Positions 1-5,826 of a stretch of DNA of 9,443 nucleotides are shown one piece after another. The notes below the pieces were generated by a model that had not been told where the DNA came from, made no database searches, and worked only from the letters and a program-made list of their open reading frames with translations. Positions within the stretch are counted from its first letter, which is position 1. Each line of letters opens with the position of its first letter. The stretch is from Chloroflexi bacterium RBG_16_57_11. GTDB taxonomy: Bacteria > Chloroflexota > Anaerolineae > Anaerolineales > UBA4823. A program made the translations under genes and the position numbers. The stretch lies in contig MGNS01000007.1 in the NCBI GenBank assembly GCA_001795165.1, positions 13,385 through 22,827 on the forward strand, given 5' to 3'.

Positions 1-180
1 ATTAAAGCCGCTATGGCGATGGGGCTGCAAGAGGTCGTGCTGTTTGTCAAAGGCCCGGGGCCTGGGCGTGAGTCCGCCATTCGGGCGGTTCAAACGCTGG
101 GTCTGCGTGTGACATTGATCGCCGACGTGACGCCGGTGCCGCATAATGGTTGCCGGCCTCCCAAGAAACGCCGCGTTTAG
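1..180 (+). CDS. rpsK: 30S ribosomal protein S11, C-terminal fragment (5' end outside window)
   Basis: The first 60 codons of the window read open in frame 1 and end at TAG (178-180), giving 59 residues. The reading contains VKGPGPGRESAIRA and ends with VTPVPHNGCRPPKKRRV, the highly conserved S11 carboxyl end that lies on the 30S platform and contacts 16S rRNA near the E site. The start is missing only because the window begins inside the gene; nothing suggests a broken gene. It is followed 74 nt later by rpsD, the usual order rpsM-rpsK-rpsD-rpoA-rplQ of the bacterial alpha operon. Identification by motif recognition is close to certain. Confidence 0.97.
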   Translation: MKAAMAMGLQEVVLFVKGPGPGRESAIRAVQTLGLRVTLIADVTPVPHNGCRPPKKRRV

Positions 181-254
181 TTTTTTTACGTTTTCGCCTC
201 CCTTGAGGTGCATCGCGTAAGGTGAAATTGAAGGAAGGATAAGGAAGTTATCGT

Positions 255-893
255 ATGTCTAAGTATCGTGGGCCAGTTTGTAAATTGTGCCGGCGAGAAG
301 GCGAAAAATTGTTCTTGAAGGGCGAGCGTTGCTTTAGCCCGAAGTGTTCCTTCGAGCGGCGCGGTTATGCCCCCGGCCAGCATGGTAAGGGCGCCCAATT
401 TCGTCGTCGCCGCGATTCAGATTATAATCGCCAGCTGCGCGCCAAGCAAAAAGCGCGCCGCAGCTATGGCATTCTGGAACGCCAGTTCCGTCGCTACTAT
501 CAAGTATCGCTCAGCCGACGCGGTCTCACCGGCTTGAATTTGCTCCAGATCCTGGAGTCTCGCCTGGATAATGTGATTTTCCGCCTCGGCTATGCCGATA
601 GCCGCGCTCAGGCACGCTTGCTGGTGACTCACGGTCATTTCACCGTGAACGGTCGCCGCACTGATGTGCCCTCCATGCTGGTATCTCAGGGCGATGTCGT
701 AGCCGTGCGTGAAGGTTCGCGGGGTCGCACCTTCTTCAAGGATCTTTCAGCCGTGGCTGAAGATCGCAACGTACCGCCCTGGCTAAGTCGGGAATTAAAG
801 TCTCTCTCTGGCTCGGTGATCCGTTTGCCGGAGCGATCTGAAATCGACAGCAACCTGCAAGAGCAACTCATCGTCGAGTACTACTCGCGATAA
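255..893 (+). CDS. rpsD: 30S ribosomal protein S4 (zinc-binding C+ form)
   Basis: The 212-residue product is S4, a primary 16S rRNA-binding protein that nucleates the 5' domain of the 30S body and contributes to decoding fidelity. The N-terminus has four cysteines, C9 and C12 (CKLC), C26 and C31, the zinc-knuckle arrangement of C+ S4 proteins. FERRGYAPGQHG follows, typical of the family. Around residues 95-160 is the S4 RNA-binding fold (LESRLDNVIFRLGYADSRAQ, then HGHFTVNGRR). The C-terminus IVEYYSR is also standard. Length is slightly above the usual 200-210. The ATG at 255 is preceded by purine-rich AAGGAAG (241-247), a well-spaced ribosome-binding site. In other bacteria S4 autoregulates its operon or its own leader; no such site was identified here. 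Confidence 0.98.
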   Translation: MSKYRGPVCKLCRREGEKLFLKGERCFSPKCSFERRGYAPGQHGKGAQFRRRRDSDYNRQLRAKQKARRSYGILERQFRRYYQVSLSRRGLTGLNLLQILESRLDNVIFRLGYADSRAQARLLVTHGHFTVNGRRTDVPSMLVSQGDVVAVREGSRGRTFFKDLSAVAEDRNVPPWLSRELKSLSGSVIRLPERSEIDSNLQEQLIVEYYSR

Positions 894-917
894 TAGCCCG
901 GAGCAAATATTTGGCAA

Positions 918-954
918 GGTTGGCGCGCTCATAGGGCGCGCCAGCGCGCCAGCC
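918..954 (+). other. GC-rich hairpin between rpsD and rpoA
   Basis: The arm at 918-929 pairs with 943-954 over 12 positions, with one G-U wobble; the loop is 13 nt. Within it GGCGCGC (922-928) could instead pair with the loop GCGCGCC (936-942), so two alternative folds compete. No T-run follows, so this is not a canonical intrinsic terminator. A further short stem CCTGT/ACAGG (953-957 with 962-966) lies just before the rpoA ribosome-binding site. It could be an mRNA processing or stability element, or a protein-binding site that tunes rpoA expression against the ribosomal genes. The pairing is seen in the sequence; the role is inference. Confidence 0.5.
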
Positions 955-980
955 TGTAATTGACAGGGATGAGGTGAACC

Positions 981-1952
981 GTGATCGGTTTAAGTAATAT
1001 GGTAACGCCGAAGATTGAGCGAGGGGCTGAAGCGCGCAATTACGGCAAGTTCATTATCAGCCCGCTGGAGCGCGGTTATGGCATCACGCTGGGGAATGCC
1101 ATTCGCCGGGTGTTGCTATCCTCGCTGGAGGGAGCGGCGGTCTCATCCATCCGCATCGCCGACGTTCAGCACGAGTTCAGCGATATACCGGGTGTGCGCG
1201 AAGACGTCATCCGGTTGATGCTGCAAATCAAGCAGTTGCGGATGAAATTGTACGATGTGGATAACGCTCGCCTGCATCTCGAGGTACGTGGCAGCGGTGT
1301 GGTCACTGCGGGTGATATCATCACCCCGCCGGAAGTGGAGATCGTCAACCCAGACCTGTATCTGTTTACAGTAGATGACGATAATGCTCATCTCGAAATC
1401 GAACTGACCGTCGAGATCGGGCGGGGCTATTCCCCTGCAGATGATCGCATAGGTCGTCTGCCCATCGGCGAGCTTCCCGTGGATGCGATCTATAGCCCGG
1501 TGCGCCGGGTGAACTGGGATGTTGGTTATGCTCGCGTGGGTCAGAGCACCAACTACGACAAGTTGATCCTGGAGATCTGGACTGACGGGACGATGGGCCC
1601 GGAACAGGCCTTGAGCACCAGCGCCAAGCTGGTCATCGATCACCTGCGACACATTGCCGGTATCAGCGAAGAATCGCTGGCTGCAATCTCCTTGGAAGAA
1701 GAGCAAGGCAGTCGCCTGACCAGCGAGATGATCGAGACTCCCATCGAAAACCTGGATCTATCGGTGCGCGTTTTCAACTCACTGAAGCGCACAGGCATTA
1801 CGACTGTCGGTGAGGTGCTGGAGCTGTTGGAAAAAGGCGATGAAGCGGTCATGTCCATCCGCAACTTCGGCGAAAAGAGCCTGGATGAACTGCGCCAGAA
1901 AATGCGCGAGAAGGGCTACCTCAAAGACGGAAGCGAGAAAGAAGCGGAGTAA
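981..1952 (+). CDS. rpoA: DNA-directed RNA polymerase subunit alpha
   Basis: The 323-residue product is the RNAP alpha subunit, whose dimer scaffolds assembly of beta and beta' and whose C-terminal domain reads UP elements and binds activators. The N-terminal domain carries the dimerisation segment GYGITLGNAIRRVLLSSLEG. The C-terminal domain (about residues 250-312) has the helix-hairpin-helix DNA-binding surface: R263, N266 and K269 in LSVRVFNSLKR correspond to E. coli R265, N268 and K271, and NFGEKSLDE corresponds to NLGKKSLTE. All key DNA-contact positions are therefore intact. I keep the GTG at 981 because GAGGTG (971-976) sits just upstream; the alternative ATG at 999 has no nearby ribosome-binding site, although homologues often start near it (SNMVTPKIE). 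Length is normal. rplQ follows after 7 nt. Confidence 0.97.
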   Translation: MIGLSNMVTPKIERGAEARNYGKFIISPLERGYGITLGNAIRRVLLSSLEGAAVSSIRIADVQHEFSDIPGVREDVIRLMLQIKQLRMKLYDVDNARLHLEVRGSGVVTAGDIITPPEVEIVNPDLYLFTVDDDNAHLEIELTVEIGRGYSPADDRIGRLPIGELPVDAIYSPVRRVNWDVGYARVGQSTNYDKLILEIWTDGTMGPEQALSTSAKLVIDHLRHIAGISEESLAAISLEEEQGSRLTSEMIETPIENLDLSVRVFNSLKRTGITTVGEVLELLEKGDEAVMSIRNFGEKSLDELRQKMREKGYLKDGSEKEAE

Positions 1953-1959
1953 TTAAGTC

Positions 1960-2337
1960 ATGCGACACAGAGTAGCTGGATACAAACTTAGCCGTGACAA
2001 GGATGAGCGAAGAGCTCTGCGGCGCATCCTGATCAAACAGTTATTCGAGCACGAGCGCATCCAAACGACGCGCGCCAAAGCCTATGCTGTGCGTGGTCAG
2101 GCAGAGCGCCTGATCACCCTGGCCAAACGCGGCAACGCCGCCGGAGATGCCCAAATGGTGCACGCTCGCCGTCTGGCTGCCGCTCGCTTGAGCGACGCAG
2201 ATACGGTCAAAAAGCTGTTCGACGATCTCGCCAAGCGTTACGAGAACCGCCCGGGTGGGTATACCCGCGTGATCAAGCTCGGCCCGCGCCATGGCGATTC
2301 GGCTGATATGGTCATTTTGGAGCTGGTCGAAGATTAA
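1960..2337 (+). CDS. rplQ: 50S ribosomal protein L17
   Basis: The 125-residue product is L17, a 50S protein near the peptide exit tunnel that binds 23S rRNA. It begins MRHRVAGYKLSRDKDERRAL, the diagnostic N-terminus, followed by LIKQLFEHERIQTTRAKA and a C-terminal block NRPGGYTRVIKLGPRHGDSA ending in VILELVED. Length matches the short (about 120 aa) form. The start ATG lies 7 nt after the rpoA stop, and its ribosome-binding site GGAG (1946-1949) lies inside the last codons of rpoA, so the two genes are almost certainly co-transcribed and possibly translationally coupled. The stop codon at 2335-2337 marks the beginning of an unusual repeat-filled spacer. Confidence 0.97.
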   Translation: MRHRVAGYKLSRDKDERRALRRILIKQLFEHERIQTTRAKAYAVRGQAERLITLAKRGNAAGDAQMVHARRLAAARLSDADTVKKLFDDLAKRYENRPGGYTRVIKLGPRHGDSADMVILELVED

Positions 2338-2341
2338 TGTC

Positions 2342-2369
2342 TGGCTGGCTGGTCTGCTAAAGCCAGCCA
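2342..2369 (+). other. 9-bp perfect hairpin after rplQ
   Basis: TGGCTGGCT (2342-2350) pairs perfectly with AGCCAGCCA (2361-2369) around a 10-nt loop. The right arm is the first part of the tandem-repeat array, so any repeat copy could substitute as partner. No U-tract follows; the element looks more like a processing, stability or pausing structure than a terminator. Confidence 0.45.
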
Positions 2370-2437
2370 TGGCTCAGCCAGCCATGGCTTTGCCAGCCAT
2401 GGCTTTGCCAGCCATGGCAAGAAGCCAGAAATGGCTC
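2361..2437 (+). repeat. 15-bp tandem repeat, four copies plus one degenerate
   Basis: Four consecutive 15-bp units lie at 2361-2375, 2376-2390, 2391-2405 and 2406-2420, with consensus roughly WGCCAGCCATGGCTT. They differ only at the edges. A fifth, degenerate copy occurs at 2424-2437, where CC in the core is replaced by AA. The centre of the first three units is the 10-bp palindrome AGCCATGGCT; the fourth keeps only GCCATGGC. The array fills most of the 107-nt gap between rplQ and truA. It probably arose by replication slippage on a self-complementary seed. It is a good candidate for strain-level copy-number variation. Confidence 0.9.
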
Positions 2438-2444
2438 ACCAGAC

Positions 2445-3212
2445 ATGATGGCACGTTACCAGGTTATTCTCGCCTACGACGGCACTGAGTTCTTCGGTTT
2501 TCAACGCCAGGCGAGCGGTCCGAAAGAGCGGACAGTCCAGGCAGTAATCGAAACTGCTCTGCGGCAGTTGGGTTGGCAGGGGAAGGCTATCCTGGCCTCC
2601 GGGCGCACTGATACAGGCGTCCACGCGTCGGGCCAGGTGATCGCCTTCGATCTCGATTGGGCGCATGCGCCGGAAGCGTTGCGCTCGGCGATCAATGCTC
2701 ACCTGCCGGAGGATGTCGCCGTGCAAACGGTGACACAAGCGGCCGATGACTTTCACCCTCGCTACGCTGCTCAGGCCCGGCGTTATCGCTACCGGCTGTA
2801 TTGCCAGCCGGTGCGCCATCCCTTGCGAGAGCGCTACGCCTGGCGGGTATGGCCTCCGGTGGACTTCGATCGCCTGCGAGAAGCCTTGGTACACTTGCAC
2901 GGAACGCATGATTTTGCTGCTTTTGGCACCCCGCCCCGGGCTGGCGGCAGCACCGTGCGCAGCGTGACCCGTGCAGAGTGGATCGCTGTCTCACCTGACG
3001 AGCTGGTCTTTGAGATCACTGCCAACGCTTTCCTCTTCAGGATGGTGCGCAGGCTGACCGGCTTTCAGGTTGCCATCGGGCAGGGTTCGCTCGAGCCGCA
3101 GGCGATACGGGAATGCCTTGAGAGTGGCTCAAGGGCGTTGGTGCAATACCTGGCGCCGCCGCAGGGCCTCACGCTGGTCGAAGTGATCTACCGTGATAAC
3201 CTGGTGCGATAA
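2445..3212 (+). CDS. truA: tRNA pseudouridine(38-40) synthase TruA
   Basis: The 255-residue product is TruA, which isomerises uridine to pseudouridine at positions 38-40 of the anticodon stem of many tRNAs. The N-terminus YQVILAYDGTEFFGFQRQ is the family signature. The catalytic motif SGRTDTGVHASGQV contains the nucleophilic aspartate D56 (D55 if translation begins at the second Met). Downstream are YRYRLY, HDFAAFG and the C-terminal ANAFLFRMVRRLTG, in the expected order. Length is typical (E. coli about 270). Two adjacent ATGs (2445 and 2448) can serve as start; no clear Shine-Dalgarno precedes them, the upstream sequence being the end of the tandem repeat. Coupling to rplQ or a structured leader may compensate. 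The position between rplQ and rplM is common in Gram-positive-like gene orders. Confidence 0.96.
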   Translation: MMARYQVILAYDGTEFFGFQRQASGPKERTVQAVIETALRQLGWQGKAILASGRTDTGVHASGQVIAFDLDWAHAPEALRSAINAHLPEDVAVQTVTQAADDFHPRYAAQARRYRYRLYCQPVRHPLRERYAWRVWPPVDFDRLREALVHLHGTHDFAAFGTPPRAGGSTVRSVTRAEWIAVSPDELVFEITANAFLFRMVRRLTGFQVAIGQGSLEPQAIRECLESGSRALVQYLAPPQGLTLVEVIYRDNLVR

Positions 3213-3289
3213 CCTTTAGAATAGTGAGTTCATGTCTAGATTTACGGTGCAGGCCGGTCATGCCTCGCCGGTATGTGGAGAAGATAAGC

Positions 3290-3730
3290 GTGGAGAAAAC
3301 TTATATACCCAAAGCAGCCGAGATTACCCAGGATTGGTACCTGGTGGATGCAAGCGGCCAAAACCTGGGGCGCCTGGCGACACAGATTGCCAGTATCCTG
3401 TTGGGCAAGCACAAGCCGAATTTCACCCCTGGCATGGATACGGGCGATTACGTCGTTGTGGTGAACAGCGAAAAGGTGACGGTCACCGGGAAGAAGCTGC
3501 AGGAGAAATATTACTATCGTCACTCGATCTATCCGAGCGGCCTGACGGAGACCAGCCTGCGCGACCAGCTACAACGGCACCCCGACCGGGTCATCCGCAG
3601 CGCGGTGTGGGGCATGTTGCCGCACAATAAGTTGGGCCGCCAGTTGATCAAGAAACTAAAAGCGTACGGTGGCCCAGAGCATCCTCACGAAGCGCAAAAG
3701 CCGAAATTATTGGCGCTGGGCAAGGAGTAG
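3290..3730 (+). CDS. rplM: 50S ribosomal protein L13
   Basis: I place the start at GTG 3290, giving 146 residues beginning MEKTYIPKAAEITQDWYLVD. This matches the normal L13 length (about 142-150) and N-terminus, and GGAGAAG (3277-3283) is a suitably placed ribosome-binding site. The open frame extends upstream to GTG 3224 with an in-frame ATG at 3260, but those extra residues are not L13-like. L13 binds 23S rRNA early in 50S assembly. Visible family motifs are ASGQNLGRLATQIASILLGK, GDYVVVVNSEKVTVTGKK, KYYYRHSIYPSGL and AVWGMLPHNKLGRQ. It directly precedes rpsI, whose ribosome-binding site lies inside its last codons; rplM-rpsI is a conserved pair. The 77-nt gap after truA could hold a promoter, but I could not identify one. 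Confidence 0.95.
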   Translation: MEKTYIPKAAEITQDWYLVDASGQNLGRLATQIASILLGKHKPNFTPGMDTGDYVVVVNSEKVTVTGKKLQEKYYYRHSIYPSGLTETSLRDQLQRHPDRVIRSAVWGMLPHNKLGRQLIKKLKAYGGPEHPHEAQKPKLLALGKE

Positions 3731-3734
3731 AAAC

Positions 3735-4130
3735 ATGGCAGTTCAGTATTACGAAGGCATTGGTCGTCGCAAAGAAGCTACCGCCCGTGTGCGGGTGATG
3801 AGCGGCTCGGGCAGGTTCATTGTCAATGAGAAGCCGCTGGATAATTATTTCCCCCGCGTTGGGGATATGCAGGCTATTCTGGCCCCGCTGCAAAGCGCCG
3901 GCGAGAATCTTGAGAGCCTGGATGTCACCGTGGTGGTGAAGGGTGGCGGAGTCACCGGGCAAACCTCGGCCGTCCAGCTTGGCGTAGCCCGCGCCCTGGT
4001 TAAAATGAACCCCGACCTGCGCTCGACGATGCGCAAAGGCGGTTACTTGACCCGCGACGCGCGCATCAAAGAGCGCAAGAAACCTGGCCTCAAGCGCGCC
4101 CGCAAAGCCCCGACCTACACCAAGCGATAA
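3735..4130 (+). CDS. rpsI: 30S ribosomal protein S9
   Basis: The 131-residue product is S9, a 30S head protein whose C-terminal tail reaches the P-site tRNA. Starting at ATG 3735 it reads MAVQYYEGIGRRKEATARVR, the standard N-terminus, and a strong AAGGAG (3722-3727) lies 7 nt upstream, overlapping the rplM stop region. The frame is open further upstream into rplM, but that extension is not homologous. Conserved segments include VKGGGVTGQTSAVQLGVARAL, the LTRDARIKERKKPG block, and a C-terminus ending in KAPTYTKR; the terminal Lys-Arg corresponds to the tRNA-contacting end of the family. It is the last gene of this ribosomal operon; a hairpin with T-runs lies about 160 nt downstream. Confidence 0.97.
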   Translation: MAVQYYEGIGRRKEATARVRVMSGSGRFIVNEKPLDNYFPRVGDMQAILAPLQSAGENLESLDVTVVVKGGGVTGQTSAVQLGVARALVKMNPDLRSTMRKGGYLTRDARIKERKKPGLKRARKAPTYTKR

Positions 4131-4153
4131 CCTCCTGATTGGGCTCAAAAGGC

Positions 4154-4219
4154 GGTCTGAGCGAAGCAGCGTGCTGAGCGGCAGTCGAAGCATGGCTGCG
4201 AAATCGAAGACTGCCATGC
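4154..4219. repeat. REP-like sequence with two mutually exclusive hairpins
   Basis: The segment contains two partial copies of a CTGAGCG-type motif (about 4157-4163 and 4174-4180), the second running into CAGTCGAAGCATG, which resembles short interspersed repeats I recognise from many environmental bacterial genomes. GGCAGTC (4180-4186) pairs perfectly with GACTGCC (4209-4215), and GCATGGC (4190-4196) pairs perfectly with GCCATGC (4213-4219). The two right arms share GCC 4213-4215, so the stems cannot coexist. No open frame or tRNA is visible here. It may simply be a decayed repeat downstream of rpsI. Confidence 0.45.
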
Positions 4220-4286
4220 ATCCTTCAGCGTGTAATAAACGGGTGCGTGTAGCTTAAAGGGAGAGTTACCAACCAACGATTATTTC

Positions 4287-4358
4287 AACGTAATGCAGAT
4301 TGCGTGATGCGCCCAGGAACATCTTGCGCATCGCGCCAGACGCATTACGTTTTGTTTT
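4287..4358 (+). terminator. Long hairpin with T-runs, candidate intrinsic terminator or attenuator before mazG
   Basis: The arms 4287-4312 and 4326-4351 are 26 nt each, with a 13-nt loop. The outer 10 bp (AACGTAATGC/GCATTACGTT) are perfect, followed by a small internal loop, then an inner 11-bp stem with one G-U pair (GATGCGC/GCGCATC at its tip). TTTT-G-TTTT at 4350-4358 follows the right arm. This is the layout of a rho-independent terminator for the rpsI operon, although the hairpin is longer and has an internal loop. It ends only 4 nt before the mazG ATG, leaving no room for a downstream promoter, so it could also act as an attenuator or a start-site-occluding structure. An origin as a miniature inverted-repeat element is another possibility. 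Confidence 0.55.
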
Positions 4359-4362
4359 AACC

Positions 4363-5820
4363 ATGATGACTGAAACACACATCACCCTTCTCGGCTTAGG
4401 TCCGGGGGATCCAAACCTGCTCACCCGCCAGGCGTGGGACCTGCTCGAAAGCGCAACCGAGCTTTGGCTACGCACCCGGCAGCACCCCGTGGTAGAGCGC
4501 CTGCCGTCTCACCTCCAGGTGCACGCCTTCGATTCACTCTACGATAACGCAGAAACTTTTGAGCAGGTCTATGAGCAAATCATCCAACAGGTGCTGGAGC
4601 TCGGGCGCCGGCCGGGCGGCGTGATTTACGCCGTCCCCGGGCACCCCTTCGTTGCCGAAGCCACTGCGCCTGAGATCCTGCGGCGCGCCCGATCGCTGGG
4701 CATGTCGGTTCAGGTTATCGAGGGCTTGAGCTTCCTGGAGCCTATGTTCACCGCCTTGGAGCTAGACCCTTTCCCGCACATCGCCCTGGTTGACGCTCTT
4801 CAGCTCGCCCTCAGCCACGTTCCACCCTTCCCGCCCGGGGTCCCAGCCCTGGTGGCCCAGATCCATTCCACCGCGGTCGCCTCGGAGGTCAAGCTGAATC
4901 TGATGAGCCTGTATCCCGATGAGCATCCGGTCAGGCTGGTTCATGCCGCCGGGACGCCCCAACAGATTGTCGAAGATCTGGCGCTGTATGAGATCGACCG
5001 CAGCCCGCATACCGGCCTTCTGACCGCGCTGTACGTGCCGGCGCTTGCTCCACAAACCTCGTTTGAAGCCTTCCTGGAGGTGGTAGCGCACCTGCGAGCT
5101 CCGGAGGGTTGTCCCTGGGATCGTGAGCAAACCCACCGCAGCCTGCGCAGCGACCTTCTGGAAGAGACCTACGAAGCGCTGGCAGCGATAGATGCGGATG
5201 ATGTGGATGGCGTGCGCGAAGAGCTGGGCGATTTGCTCCTGCTCATCCTGTTGCATACCCAGATCGCCTCAGATGACGGTGAGTTCACAATCACAGATGT
5301 GCTCAGCGGGGTGAATACCAAGATCGTCTATCGCCACCCGCACGTTTTTGGCGATTTCCAGGTAAAAGATGAGCAGCACTTACTGCAAAACTGGGAGCGC
5401 CTGAAAGCCCAGGAGCGCCTCGAGACCGGAAAAGCCGAGGCCAGCTTGCTGGATGGCGTCTCCCAGGCATTGCCCGCCCTGGCGCAGGCGGAAAAATATC
5501 AAAAGCGCGCCGCTCGTGTTGGCTTTGATTGGCCCGACGTACAGGGCGTGCTGGATAAGCTGGAAGAAGAGCTGCAAGAGGTGCATCAGGCTGTGGAGGG
5601 TGAAGAGCGCGCGGCTGAGATCGGGGATTTGCTTTTCGCCGTCGCCAACCTGGCGCGCTGGTACAAAGTCGAGCCGGAGAGCGCCCTGCGCGAGGCCAAC
5701 CTCCGCTTTCGCCGGCGCTTCGCCTACATCGAGCAGGCCGCACGTGCTCAGGGGCGCGCTGTGTCTGATCTGACTTTAGATGAAATGGAAGCCCTGTGGC
5801 AGCAGGCGAAAAAGTCCTGA
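4363..5820 (+). CDS. mazG: YabN-type tetrapyrrole methylase-like / MazG nucleotide pyrophosphohydrolase fusion
   Basis: From ATG 4363 the product is 485 residues, close to B. subtilis YabN. Residues about 5-230 form a tetrapyrrole (corrin/porphyrin) methylase-like domain beginning ITLLGLGPGDPNLLT, with YAVPGHPFVAE further on. From about 245 (LRAPEGCPWDREQTHRSL) come two MazG domains. The first has EExxE at E267-E271 and ExxD at E287-D290; the second has E402-E406 and E419-D422. Both metal-binding sets look intact, so it should hydrolyse (d)NTPs to NMP plus pyrophosphate, probably as house-cleaning. The role of the methylase-like domain in such fusions is not established. The frame extends upstream to a TTG at 4300, inside the hairpin, but homology begins at the chosen start. 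No Shine-Dalgarno is visible. It converges on the kimA-like gene with a 6-nt gap. Confidence 0.93.
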   Translation: MMTETHITLLGLGPGDPNLLTRQAWDLLESATELWLRTRQHPVVERLPSHLQVHAFDSLYDNAETFEQVYEQIIQQVLELGRRPGGVIYAVPGHPFVAEATAPEILRRARSLGMSVQVIEGLSFLEPMFTALELDPFPHIALVDALQLALSHVPPFPPGVPALVAQIHSTAVASEVKLNLMSLYPDEHPVRLVHAAGTPQQIVEDLALYEIDRSPHTGLLTALYVPALAPQTSFEAFLEVVAHLRAPEGCPWDREQTHRSLRSDLLEETYEALAAIDADDVDGVREELGDLLLLILLHTQIASDDGEFTITDVLSGVNTKIVYRHPHVFGDFQVKDEQHLLQNWERLKAQERLETGKAEASLLDGVSQALPALAQAEKYQKRAARVGFDWPDVQGVLDKLEEELQEVHQAVEGEERAAEIGDLLFAVANLARWYKVEPESALREANLRFRRRFAYIEQAARAQGRAVSDLTLDEMEALWQQAKKS

Positions 5821-5826
5821 CCGAGC

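Larger units (their letters stand above)
2337..2446 (+). other. Inverted repeat joining rplQ stop to truA start
   Basis: ATGTCTGG at 2337-2344 is a perfect 8-bp inverse of CCAGACAT at 2439-2446. The left arm includes the last base of the rplQ stop codon and the right arm includes the first two bases of the truA ATG. The arms enclose the whole intergenic repeat array. If folded in mRNA, the structure would bring stop and start together and could occlude or couple truA initiation. The pairing is visible in the sequence; the function is inference, and an 8-bp match over this distance could be partly chance. Confidence 0.4.

Noticed and set aside
181..254. T-run and small hairpin (195-210) after rpsK as a terminator
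   Set aside because: The T-run precedes the stem instead of following it on the + strand, and the stem is only 6 bp with a wobble pair. rpsD is expected to be co-transcribed with rpsK.
1143..1706. A 187-residue open frame antisense to rpoA
   Set aside because: It lies opposite a highly conserved gene, is explained by its codon bias and has no recognisable protein features.
2291..2488. A 65-residue open frame through the tandem repeat, encoding PAMAL-type repeats
   Set aside because: It begins inside rplQ in another frame and stays open because the repeat period is a multiple of three. It has no ribosome-binding site and no resemblance to a protein family; it is a by-product of the DNA repeat.
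3224..3289. N-terminal extension of L13 from GTG 3224 or ATG 3260
   Set aside because: The extra residues are not L13-like, and GTG 3290 has a good ribosome-binding site and gives the normal length and N-terminus.
3669..3734. N-terminal extension of S9 into rplM
   Set aside because: The extension lies within the rplM coding region in another frame. ATG 3735 has a strong AAGGAG and gives a standard S9.
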